Positions 13,214 to 25,100 of a stretch of 64,000 bases of DNA are shown in pieces. The notes under the pieces were generated by a model. That model saw only the letters and a program-made list of their open reading frames with translations. It had not been told where the DNA came from and did not search any database. Origin of the DNA: Anadara kagoshimensis (lineage: Eukaryota > Mollusca > Bivalvia > Arcoida > Arcidae); NCBI GenBank assembly GCA_021292105.1, contig CM037870.1, forward strand, positions 47,918,508 through 47,982,507. Reading direction: 5' to 3'. Within the stretch, counting starts at the first letter, position 1, and each line of letters starts with the position of its first letter. A program made the translations under genes and the position numbers.

Positions 13214-14595
13214 CAGTGCTTACGGCAGGAGCGGATCTCAGTCAGTAGCGGATCATTTTTTAGAATAAAGTTAATTTTTTCCATATCATTACGAGACACC
13301 AATAAAACTCAGATATATTTCTGTAAAGCTGGTATTTTTACTTAATTCTACGTTTCATTTGTGTTGATAAAAGTCCTATTTTTTAAATTCTCGGCTTTTT
13401 AATGCGAATGTCACAAGCGTCTCAGCGACATGGATGCGATTTCCAGAACCTAACTTCCGATTTGACCAACCTGTTCAATAATTTCAAAGGTAATTTGAAA
13501 TGATTACAATAGCTCTTTACTCATTAACGTGTCTTCTTTCACGACATAAACCTTTATTGAGCTTTACAGTTCATGACAATAAAAAATAAACCAGTTTATG
13601 CAGGGTGCAATTACGGCAATAACGGATCAGCTGCTGTCTACAGGGGACCTCTTGAAAGGCTAAGAAAAATATGGCATGTACCCATGGGGCTGTCTGGTGC
13701 TTTCAGAAAAATAATAGATTCTGGAGGGTTCAGTTATGCAGAGGCTATTGGGGAACAAGTGCCTAGCTTCCCTCCATGACCAGTACCCCATGAGAAAGAT
13801 GGGGGCATTGTCATGCCATGCCACTATCTTATTTATCATATAAGATCAGATCAATGGGCATTTCAAAGAAGCCATGATTGTCATGCTTGAAGGATAATCT
13901 GTACGAGATTAGAATATAATGAATAAATACATTAATATCCAACCCTATATTTTGTGTTTAAGACAATTATAAGTTTTATTCCGTTCTATATTTTTGTCAA
14001 CAATTTTGGACCTATGATGTACAGTGTACAATACCAATAAGTATCATTGTATGCATATACTGTTCTTGTCAAAATAAAATCTTCATGGACAAGAGTATGT
14101 CATAATATTTATAACTTATAAGGTACAATTATTTTATTTTATTTCCTTCGCCATTTACTGCTTTTATAATTCAGTATTCAAGACAATGTTGATTGACTCA
14201 ATTTATCAGGGACATTGCAATGATTTGTTTTTTGCTATTTAATCATGACATTTGTTGATATTACGATTAAAACTCTTTAAAATTGTTTCATGATTAGTAT
14301 TGTTTGCAATTGAATGATGGAAACTCAAACTAATCATGTTTTGAGTTGATCCCCTATCGTTTTCTTGACTCTAGGTGGCGCGATCCGCTACTCACAAATT
14401 GATTCGTTACTGACGTAAATACATAGGATACAAAGCGTGTGGATTGCCCATACTTATAGTCAGACGATTTTTATGATAAATTGAAAGAGTGGGAAAATGT
14501 CAATTGATAGTACAAAAAAAATACAATCGGCAGCAACGTTTTTCTCGGAGAGCAGTGAAAATTGCACTAATGATCCGCTACTGCCGTAAGCACTG
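13214..14595 (+). mobile_element. TIR element, TA-flanked, with subterminal GATCCGCTACT motifs
   Basis: CAGTGCTTACGGCAGGAGCG at the left and the inverted CGCTACTGCCGTAAGCACTG at the right match at all but one position, and both are bordered by TA. Copies of the subterminal word AGTAGCGGATC/GATCCGCTACT occur near 13243 and 14380 as well as in the ends, resembling transposase-binding repeats. The 1382-bp body has a 68-codon frame (13573-13779) that I cannot relate to a transposase. Superfamily is uncertain; CAGTG ends and TA fit Tc1/mariner (pogo-like). Confidence 0.8.
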
Positions 14596-14856
14596 TACTT
14601 TTATGAGAATCAAAACAAATATCACTTGTCCAGGGACAATTGAAATTGAAAAAATCTCAAATCGCTGCAGAGAAATTCTGCACCACTGATTAAAGTGAAA
14701 TACAGGTCAGTTACTTGACACATGCACAAGTATACAACTGCATAGTTAAAGTACAATGGTGTAGGCCTTACATCCCCTTATATCTTTAAAGTTCTAACAC
14801 GGGTTTACAGAAGTGTACATACACATAAATTGAGATTGGCTTTACATTGTCCTTCC

Positions 14857-15137
14857 CTTCACATTGCCGAAAGCGTACTGCAAAAAAGGTAAAACGTCCA
14901 TCACCATCACCTACAGTGGTGACATCGTCTTTGGGACCAGTATACATATAAATGGTCCCAAAGACATGTCTTATATCATCTTTGGAACCTGTACCAGAAT
15001 AGACCTTGATGTTAAGCTTGATTGATTGGAGTTTTATGTCCAGGTGAAGAGTATTTCACTTATATTGAGATGTCACCACTGTAGGTGATGGTGATGGGAC
15101 GTTTTACCTTTTGCAGTACGCTTTGGGCAATGTGAAG
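14857..15137. repeat. inverted repeat joined to a SINE, arms about 70 bp
   Basis: 14857-14926 and 15069-15137 are reverse complements (TCACCATCACCTACAGTGGT / ACCACTGTAGGTGATGGTGA, with one-base indels). The spacer begins with a perfect small hairpin, CTTTGGGACCA ... TGGTCCCAAAG (14929-14963). The right arm is part of the SINE at 15022-15359, so the left arm is an inverted piece of the same SINE. Confidence 0.88.
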
Positions 15138-15359
15138 AGAAGGTTCTTTAATGTGCCATGCTTGCTGTGAAATGGGACATCAGTGTTTAAGGTCTCAGAC
15201 TCTCTTCAAGAGGACCCTGTGACTATCATTTTTTAATGTTGGGTCCTTTCCAATGAACAGTCACTATTTATTTTCAAAGTCTTGGTCAGAACTCGGCCAT
15301 AGTTGGAACCCAGACACCCAACAAATGAAGCAAGCATCCTACCAACTGTGCTATGGTAG
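15022..15359 (-). mobile_element. tRNA-derived SINE, family A
   Basis: On the reverse strand it reads from a tRNA-like head (CTACCATAGCACAGTTGGTA) through GACCAAGACTTTGAAAA and CAGGGTCCT to the tail CACTTATATTGAGATG-type sequence and ATCAATC. It shares this order with the other family A copies listed. Confidence 0.85.
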
Positions 15360-18250
15360 TTTTTTCCTGGTGACCCATGCCGAAAAAAAAGCAGAGTATA
15401 TTATGGTCTCAACCTTGTTTGAGAACACTTTTAGTTATAAAATGGGGTTCATGTCTTCAAAGATAATAAATTATATATTAAAAGTTTTGTGTCAGCCAGT
15501 ACCTTCTGGTAGCCAGCTGATGGCATGGCAAAGATAAGTACCATCCAGCAGGTTGGATCATCTTGGGTGGGACTTTTTGGAGACAAGAAGGATCCATACT
15601 CTGTCAGTTCAACTATGCATGATCTAGAAAATACCCATCAATCTTGTGTCTAATGGACATACCAACAGACAGGTACCTTACACTTGCTCCACAGTAATCG
15701 GGAAGGCTTGGGTTGAGGGGGTGAAAACACAGGTGGAATCTCTCTTTACCGCTAAGTCTTATTTTGTATCTTTCTTCTCCATACCTGTTTCCATCTATCC
15801 TATTTTTCTCTCGTACTCTCATAACCAGCACCACACAATGCATTATTGTCAAGAGTGACAGAGTCAACGATTCATATAGATGACTAAATGTGCATCCCAA
15901 GCAACCCAATCAAAGAGTTCTAAAGTCAGATAATTGCAAGATCAATATCTGGTGTGTGCCATGACAAGATACCACAATTGTTAAAGGCAGCTTTAAGCAA
16001 TAACTACCAATAGTGTAAAGCATTACAAGACAATCATAATATAAGTTTATAATAAATGAGTTTGCAGTGGCATCTACCAACACTTGACATGTATACTTCA
16101 ATGTCCCCTTAATGATATTCAATAACTACAGATTACCTGGTCAATGAGCATGTTATGTTACTATTTATGGATGTAACTAGTCAGCTTTTGGTATACACAG
16201 ATGATTGGTATAACCGAGTAAGAAATTCAAATAATTATTAAAAGGAAGATCTGTTTCAATTACTCACATTAATTTGTCAACGACTGTGGTATGTCCTGCA
16301 AAATTTATTGTAAGTGATTGTCAGGGTGTGTTTATTTCGTATTTCAAACAATTCATTATCAAAACCACGTAAATATAGTCAATACTTTCTTTTAAAATTT
16401 CCGTAAATTTTATTTGTTTCTCAAAACCCTGCATAAATATGATTTGTATACATTTTTTTATCGTTTTTGCAACTTAATTTCGCCTCCTGTACAAATTTTA
16501 AGAATAAAAGTTTGTACTGTAACGAATATACCTTAATCATACAAACGTTAAATAATGACAACATTTAAATTAAAATTGAGAAGAATAAACATGCACTTAC
16601 CTATGTAAACACAGTAAATAAATAAAACAGTGAGTGAATATTTCCAACCACTATTTCCTTGCTTGTTTTGACAGATGCGAACGCGCATGTGTACTGAAAC
16701 GGAAATTATAAACATTTTGTTCGACTGTTGAATTGTGTATTTTAAAGATGTCCATTGGAGGCAACGGAATCCTTGAATACAAAGACAAATATACCAGTTT
16801 ATTTTCAAACCACATTCCAAAAAGAAATAAAACAAAAACTTTGAAAACTTACAAAGATAAACAAGAGAAGTTCCACTAGGAAATTGAGGCCGGTGCTTCC
16901 GAAGGGAATTCATCTCCTGGATAGCTTACCGTGACCCAATTAAGCGCCATACGTGTCACAGTGTACTCAAAATTGAGAACATGTAACTATGTCAAATATA
17001 TTTAGGAAAATTGTGGATTGTGATGGTGGCCATAAAATACTCGAAGACCTTCATAAGCATAGGCTTTGCTGTCATATCTGAGTCAACAATATACTAGTTT
17101 GTAAGCAACTTGCTTCGTTGTATAAATTAATGTTCTCGCACTGGAAACACACTCTATATTGTACAGTATGTGCCCATTGGTTACAGGTATACTGACCGAT
17201 TCTTTCAACGGTTGCCAAGTATTTTACCAAACACTTGACAATTATGTTGTCTGTCAAAATATGTATAATTTTGTCAGTGATGCCGGTATACTAGCTAGTA
17301 TCAAAAACTACATTTTTGTTTGCAGTATGTGTGATACTTGACAAAATATGTTTAAAATATATCCTTAGTGTACTGCGCAAGCAGTTAAGTTCCACGACGC
17401 TGTTAACAATATAATGTCAGTCAGTCGGACATGATGGGATCATCGACATATAAAACGGAACTGCATTAAGCACTGAGAGCATATTTGATAACGTCGGTGA
17501 TCAGGTGATAGGAGTGTTTGTATTCTATGCCAGCTCAAAGCTTTTGACTTTGCTTCAGTTGCTTAGGGATTTTGGTTTGAACATGAGTTGGTATGTTTGT
17601 TTTTGAAGATAAGGTTCAACTTAAATGCTTGGGTATGTTCGGCATATTATGGACCCGTTGTTTTGGTAAACACAGAGTAACCAGAATGTAAATGGAATTC
17701 AGTGCGTGCTCTACTGAAATATATAATTCATGTGATAAAGTGCTTGTAGTTTGTTCAATGGTTATATTCTTAACTATTGATAGTTAGGTTAAATATAAAT
17801 ATAAAGAATATACGGCCAACTACATGTACATACAAGTCTTCTTTGATATTACTGTAAAATGCGTTAACCCGGCGTACCACGGCAGCTCCGCGGATGACAT
17901 TCAGTTGCCCCGACTTTTCCCCCCTCTCTCTCTCACAGCTAATTGCCAATCAACCAGCGTAACGACCAGTTAATCAGTGTTACTGATTAATTAATTCGTG
18001 TACACAGGTAGGAAATTGCAATCAGGTAATGATGTATTTTACCAGTTCGCTGAAGCATGAAAGAATCCAGGTAGTACTGACCAGTCTTAGGTGATGATGT
18101 TATTTACCTGATCGCTGAGGCGTGAACAGGTGAAAGAAACCAGTTAGTATCAGTAGATAACGTTAATTAGTAATACTAATTAAGAGACTTCCATGAAGAG
18201 TGATTCCATTAATCATACGTGAATTCATCTAGTTTACCTTTTTAAACCAA
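15360..18250. other. intergenic stretch upstream of DNAJC11
   Basis: No gene seen. Holds the dispersed repeat 16865-17090 and a small GC-richer patch with CpG at about 17865-17945 (GGCGTACCACGGCAGCTCCG), which could be promoter-related but lies more than 1 kb from the DNAJC11 ATG. Confidence 0.45.
16865..17090. repeat. dispersed repeat also present at 37730-37985
   Basis: AGTTCCACTAGG, ATTCATCTCCTG-ATAGCT, CAAAATTGAGAACATGTAAC, GGCCATAAA and GTCAACAATATA occur in the same order as in 37730-37985 of DNAJC11 intron 14, with many substitutions and small indels. The class is unknown. Confidence 0.6.
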
Positions 18251-18259
18251 GGGACATGG

Positions 18260-18261
<2 letters not shown>

Positions 18262-18309
<48 letters not shown>
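18262..18309 (+). repeat. (GA)n microsatellite with G-tract
   Basis: An uninterrupted run of GA dinucleotides (18262-18302) leads into GGGGGGGG. It lies about 0.8 kb upstream of the DNAJC11 start codon. Confidence 0.97.
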
Positions 18310-18577
18310 AGAGAACTAATTTTTAGCACACAAAATTATCTTTTTTGTATATTTTTACAGCACGATGTTCTATCTCCATATAAAAGTACAAATTTTTGTA
18401 CATTTTTATTTTTAATTGGTTTTAATGGGGGAAAAATCTGTCTCATTTGACTTTTTATTTTATTCGTCCGATTATCGGCTTTACGAAACAAATCAGTCTG
18501 AAATAATCAGTGTTTTTTTCTAGTGACAAGATTCTTGTGTGTTATACAATGATGAAACTGACTACCTACCTACCTAC

Positions 18578-18762
18578 CTAGTCCTTTTTATGCCCGGGGG
18601 CACATAGGGCAAGGACTAGAGTTTTCCACTTTTCTCTATCTTGTGCCATCCTCTCCAGTTCTCCCCAAGTTAGTCTATGTTCTTTCATTTCCTTTTCAAC
18701 AGTTCTCCTCCATGTGTTTTTGGGTCTGCCTTGCTTCCTTTTTCCTTCAGGCGTCCATTTCA
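18578..18762 (-). pseudogene. C-terminal end of a non-LTR retrotransposon reverse transcriptase (LINE fragment)
   Basis: Read on the reverse strand this gives KWTPEGKRKQGRPKNTWRRT, then VEKEMKEHRLTWGELERMAQ, then DREKWKTLVLALCAPG and a TAG stop. The W-TPEGKRK-GRPK-TWRR ... AQDR..W ... L-ALC pattern is the familiar C-terminus of LINE-encoded polymerases in animals. A stop just before the Trp and loss of everything upstream mark it as a 5'-truncated copy. After the stop come short TAGG repeats (18561-18580 on the + strand as CCTA units), a typical LINE 3' microsatellite tail. Confidence 0.85.
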
Positions 18763-18833
18763 GATTCTAAAGAATCACGCCTGGTTTATCACTGTTTATA
18801 TACATTTGGAAAGTATTACGTGAGAACGCCAGT

Positions 18834-18882
18834 GATGATGGTGATGATGATGATGATGATGATGATATTATTATTATTTACA
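18834..18882 (+). repeat. (GAT)n then (TTA)n microsatellite
   Basis: GATGATG trinucleotide run passing directly into ATTATTATT, just downstream in + coordinates of the LINE fragment and upstream of DNAJC11 exon 1. Confidence 0.9.
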
Positions 18883-19062
18883 GGATCACTATTGTTGCAG
18901 AATATTAATTAGATGATAAATTTAAGATTAAAAGCAAAACGAGGCCTGGTATATCTCTTATGATGCCGTTCGGAGGCCGAAATCATGAAATAAAATTCTT
19001 AGAGGTAGAACAAATAAAGAACGGTTTTAAACTGGAGGGATATACGAAGTGCAAGATAAACA

Positions 19063-19143
19063 ATGGCGGCCTTCATGGATATCGAGGACGAAGAAGAATT
19101 CGCCCAGGACGATTATTACACGTTACTTAACGTTGATAAAAAG
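19063..19143 (+). CDS. DNAJC11: DNAJC11 exon 1 (residues 1-27)
   Basis: Starts at the ATG in AACAATGGCG. The acidic N-terminus is followed by DDYYTLLNV, helix I of the J domain. Ends phase 0 at AAG|GTAACT. The 5' UTR and the transcription start cannot be placed. Confidence 0.9.
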
Positions 19144-22100
19144 GTAACTGAAATGATTTGTTTAATTTTCAATGAAGCTTTTGATGTTTGATTTTCGATG
19201 CAATGTTGATGACATGACGAAATCAAGCCGTGTCCTTCATTACATCAGATCAGCTGTTGCATGTGGCCCCCTTACACGGATTGAATACTCAGAGTAGACA
19301 TTTATATGTTACAAATGACACAAGAAAAAATAAAACACTTTTCATGAAGACTCGGGTGGGGTTAATTTCTTATGTCAAGTGTCAGATCTTAACAATTGTT
19401 GGAGTTTTCTTGTTATGTAATTTATTTTTGAATTACAAATCGCCCTGTAATGTTTGTTAGTGCAAAAATGTTAGATTTAGAAGAACTGAATTAGAATTAC
19501 CAGCCCTCTCAGTGGATTTTCAAGTAGAAGACAAATGTCTTAAAGTGTGCAGCAAGTATGAAGTAGTATGTATGACAAAACATATTCAGAAAATGTAAAC
19601 TTACTGTCTGGGACAGTCTGTTTGTGACATTGAGTTGCACATTATTTCCATTGTAAATCAAATTAACTTGAATAATAATTAATATTTTTCATTTACTTGT
19701 ACCTAGTCATAACAGGAAATATGTATGTTCATCATGATTAGCGTAGAATATTTCTGTACAGAGCAAACTTGAACTGAGACCCACCTTCACCCCATGCCTG
19801 CCAACATTGACCTCCTGACCTTGACATTTCATTTAAGCACATAAATTTGGTATGCGACACATCATCTCATGTTGGTTTACATTTGTGCCAAGTTTGATCA
19901 TATCCATCCATAGACGTCACATGGAAGATATGGAGCAGACACGATATTGGGACAGACAACTTAACGGACAGACAGGGTGATTCCTTTTGCCTTTTTCTCT
20001 CCGTGAAATTCCCTTAGCACCAGCATTTTTCTTACTACAGAAAAACTTTATGAATGTTGCAGATGCGCATACATATTTACCGTTACAACTAAGTATCAAC
20101 CATTATTTAAGAAATAACTGATATATTTTTTGTTTATCATTTTTAACCCCAAAACCGGTGTGTAAATTGTAAAAGTCTGTGAAGCGGGTTATATAAAAGT
20201 TTACACACCAGTTTTGGAGGTTAAAAATGATAAACCAGAAAAATGTCAAAGTTGTTTCTTATAATTTAATTCAAAATAATTTTGCAGTAATATTTATAAT
20301 TTTAATCACAAATGTTTTCAAAACTTTACATTCAAATTGCCATCGTCATATGGCAATTAATGCAAATGACGTCAACTGACATAATGAGTTTGTAACCATT
20401 AACAACCACCATCTCCGTCATCTTTTCAATTGATCACGTGACCAATGTTGGTTATCATGAATAAACTGAAAATGACGATATAGAAAAGCTCTAATGACTT
20501 GAGCTGCCCTGTCATCTATCAAGCCAGGGATTTCACGCAGCAGTTTATTAGACACCACTGGGCCCTTTATGTGGGTAGAGTATGTAAATGGTATTAGTCA
20601 TCTTACTCAAGATATGAGACAATGGTTTAGTGAATTTTGTCTATATATGCTAATAATCAATTGGAATTTCTATTTAGGTACCCCATTTACTGAACTTTGG
20701 TTTGATATTTCTATATTATTATATATATTTTAGGCCACTAAAGAAGAAATTACTAGTGCATATCGCCGCCTTAGTAAAGTGTTCCATCCAGATAAACATA
20801 TCAATCCAGTGCAGAAGAAACATGCTGAAGATATGTTTAATAAAGTTAAAAAAGCATATGAAGGTCAGTCAATATACAGATCTAAGGGACAAAGATTACC
20901 AAGACACTAAATGTTTGTCTGGTATCCAGAAGCACATGTTTAACACATGTACATTTAGGACCTAGTAGTCCATGGCCACTATATGTTTGTTTGGGACCCA
21001 GTAACCCATGACCACTAAAAGTTTATCTGAGACCAGGTAGCCCATAGACATAAAATGTTTGTATTAAACCCAGTAGCTAGCTCATATAGCTGACGTGAGG
21101 CATTACACCTTGGGATCCTTTAACAATGTCATTGCATAATGGCTGCACTCATAGATGATGTCTCGGTTTTCAATTCGGAAAAAAAAAAACCTTATGCAAA
21201 TGTAAAAGTAAATATATCTCTTAGGCTGAGATTTAATTTCATATAACTTCTTGTTTCAGTGTTGACAGATCCAGACAAGAGGCAGATATATGATAATTTT
21301 GGTGTAAAGGGTTTAGAAATTCAAGGACAAGAGGTAACTTTCGCACTCATTTTCTCACAAAACACGCAAAAGTTAATCACACACAAGTAAAAGTTGGTTA
21401 TCAATAATATTTATTTATTACATTTATAAGAGAACACAATATTTTTCATGCAAAACATAAATGTGATGACTTTTAACAGCCCTCAGTCATTTTCATGTTG
21501 TTATCTCAACTTATGTGTCATGTTGGAGGTTGTTATCATAGTTGATGTTGGCAACAACTTTCTTGCTGGCCCTATTTCTCAATATAATCATAATAGAATT
21601 GATTTTGTCACTAATTCTTAATTACACAATAATTAGTTTGGGTTACATAGGTGACCTGTAAAAATGAGGTCACAGAAAAATGAAAATGAAAATCCAAATG
21701 GTTTAAAATATATGTATGTAAAAGGAAACCATTTTCTGACTGTCTTAGATATTTGTTATGAAGTGAAGTAATCTTCACTCATCCCAGCCCAGTCCAGGCT
21801 AGGCCAGGTCAAGCCAGTCCTGTACTTATGGAGATTGTCTGCATAGACTTATACATTCAAGTTTTATATTAAGATTTCTTAAATCTTACCATACATTCTA
21901 AGTGTGAACTGCATGACATAATATTGATACATGTATAAGATTGTTCATTACTACTGAGGTGTGTTGGAGGCAGGGCCCCAGAAATCGCCAAAATCGGCTA
22001 AAAATCACCGAATTGGCAAATAAAACGCCGAATTGAAATTCGGTCATTCGGTTTTTCTTTCCTATAAACCTTCTAAATTTTGTCTTGTCAATTAAGATTA

Positions 22101-25100
22101 GTTCACGATCGAGAAATCACACAAGACTTTAAGATGAAGCCACGTGTCCCACAGGTGTACAATCGGTGTGATAATTAATTAATCATTGACTGTGTATAAT
22201 CAACACCAGAGTTAATCCTCTAATCACTTAATTACCGAGACCACGTGTGTTCAACAAACCGTGTAAACAAAATACCTTATGAGGCCTCAGTTTTATTTAT
22301 GCCTTGTTTCATGTTTTAAGGAGATGATTCAAACAGCGAGGTGAAACAAAAGAGCTGAAAAGAATACCAAATTAAGCATTTGAATATTAGTTGGCTGTTA
22401 TTCGAATCCTTTTTAAATATTCGGCACAAAAAAGAAAATCTCCATCTGTTCTGGAACAGAGCTACTGTAGGCAAACGATGTGTATTGCACAAGGCAAACG
22501 AACAAAATTACCTTATTATATATTCCTTATTCATAGGAATGCTGTATGACGATAATAAAATCATGATCTCTTTAATATTCTTCTAAATGAACCCAGATTT
22601 TAATGATTAAGACCATGTAAGCAGTAAAACATGTGACAGCCTTTTTTTTTTTTAACTTTAACCCGACAAATAGTCGTTACCCACTCTGCTTTGAATAACA
22701 TGTATTAAAGGAACATAATCATGATAGTGACAGAAAGTAAACAAAGCACATGGCTGTAGTCTTTCCTGACTTTGTGGTGACTGTTTGGATGAATAAAGTT
22801 TTTCATGAATAAAATGAAGAAAGAAAGGAAGCATCTGAAAGTAGATTTTTGCTGTGTAACATTCCAGACGAAATGTAAGCTCCACCAAAAAGCTCTATAA
22901 ACCAATGAAGAAGGGGGGGGGGGGTCATGAATGAGGAATGAGGTTTTTTTTTTTTTTTTTTTCTTAGCGGTGATTTTTACCGCCGAATGACATTATCAGC
23001 GTTTGTGGGGCCCTGGTTGGAGGCCGTTGGCCAGGGACCAAGACTTGAAAATAGGTAGTGACTGTTATTTTGCCAATCACTCTGCATTTAGAAATGAAAG
23101 TCACAGAGTCCTTCAGAAGAGATCCTTAAAACTGTTTCACAGCAGCCAATACATACTAAAAAAAACCCTCCGTGCACATTGCTCTGAGTGCACCGCAATA
23201 GTCACTTCACCTATACCTGGTGACATCTCATCTTGACTGGGGCATAAAACCCCATTCAATCTACCAATAAGTTGTGACTATTGTGATCATTAGTGATAGT
23301 AGTGATTTGTAATCCTTGTTTTTTATTCAGGTTGTATCAAGAACGAGATCACCTGCAGAGATTATTGAAGAGCTTAACAGATTTAAAGAAGAGCAAGAGA
23401 AGAGAAGATTAGAACAGAGAACTAATCCAAAGGTACATTGTTGTATACCCAAGTACATGATTCTGGTCATGATTTCAAAAGGGCAGGGTGCTGTTTGGGT
23501 TTTGAAAATTGTAATTTTTGCCTCACCTGGCAATGGGTCACCAAATTGCAAGGTATAGGTTTTACTTTCTTTTGTCACCGTCATGTATATTTTAGTCAAG
23601 ATTCTTTCACTTATATTGAGATTGTCAGTGCAGGATTGGTTAAGAAAACAGGAGTACCAAGAGAAATCCACCAGACATCTGCAAGTAAACTTCCTCACAC
23701 TAGGACCTGCTTGAGTATAATCTGAACCTAGACTTTCTCTGTTATTCTTAGTCACAGTTTAGGAGAATTTCATAGAATCATGAATTAGTGACTATGTTGT
23801 GATTAATCTTAACTTAATTAGTGACTCTATAGCAGCATAACATTACTTTGATGAATTAAGGTTGATTTGGTGGTAAACATCCCCTAATTTTAATATTAAA
23901 TATTTATTAAGGTATTAATTAAGATGAAACAAATTTTGTAAATAAGAAATATCATCCCAAACACCCACAAGTAATACAAAGTTATATAAGTGGGGAAAAA
24001 AATTCACTAGAAAAAAAAAAAAAAAAAAAAAAAAGTATCACACAGAAAACTTCATGAATGCTTGCATATTTGTGATAATTGATTTGGCAACCAATTCAGT
24101 TTTCAGCTTGATTGTACAATGTGTAGACCAAGAGTCACAAATGCTGCAAATTAATAACTCAAAGGGTTTTGCGTTTCACCCTCATAGGCCAGTATTGTAT
24201 TGTAATCATTGTAATCATTGCTGGAGTATTACAGTCCATTGTTAATGTTTTTAGAAACAAATGTAATCAAAGACATTATTAGTGGATTTGAATGAAGTAT
24301 CATAGTTGTATGCCCCAGTCAAGATTCTTTCACTTATATTGAGACGGTCATTTCAGGGATGGTTGAAAACAGGAGTAATTTACAATAGCATGACTTTATT
24401 TTATTTTAGAGGTATTTTCTATTGTAGGGAAATGTGACAGTCGCTATAAATGCTATGGAAATATTTGAAAGTTATGATGAAAGTGATAATCCCTTTGGGT
24501 AAATAACTAATTGCATATACCAGATGATTTGAGCAAGCATGGTCATGCACTTGTCTTTGTATGTGTCATAAACTTTAGTCTCTGAAACTATTGGGTTATT
24601 TGAACCAAATTTAGGGTGCTAGGTCTTTAGGCAGATTAAAGTTAGCATAAATACATTCCAACTTATCTATGCTGGTCACTGTTACTGCATCAAGATTTGG
24701 GAGTTAACACCAATATTTTGAAGTCAAGAATCAATGTTTTAAATCTTGAAACGAATTTGGAAGTACAGAATCATATTTTGGTAGTGTAGAAGCCAGGACC
24801 AAGATTTTGGAATTTAAATCCAGCCTTTAGAAATCTAGATCAAATTTGGAAGTCTAGGACCAAGATTTGGAACCGTATGACCAAGTCTAGGACCAAGGTT
24901 GGGATGTCTAGAAGTAAGGATTGAAAGTGTAGGATCAATATGTTAGTCTAGAACCATTTTAGAAGTCTATTACGGCCAAGATTTGGAAGTCTATGACAGC
25001 CAAGATTTGGAAGTCTAGTACCAAGATTTGGAAGGTTAAAAGCAGTTTGGAAGTCTAAGGTTAAGATTTGGAAGGGTTATGGTTATAATCTGCTTAGAAA

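Noticed and set aside
13573..13779. 68-codon frame inside the TIR element as a transposase
   Set aside because: Far too short and without a recognisable DDE or helix-turn-helix pattern; mentioned only as part of the element.
16548..16913. Reverse-strand 121-codon frame that begins MNSLRKHRPQFPSG and meets a GTAAGT donor, a possible first exon divergent from DNAJC11
   Set aside because: Its start lies in a dispersed repeat that recurs at 37730-37985. The rest of the frame is low-complexity hydrophobic, and no reverse-strand partner exons could be found.
23327..23755. 142-codon reverse-strand frame overlapping DNAJC11 exon 4
   Set aside because: It is antisense to a confirmed exon and spans its splice site and a SINE fragment; no homology recognised.
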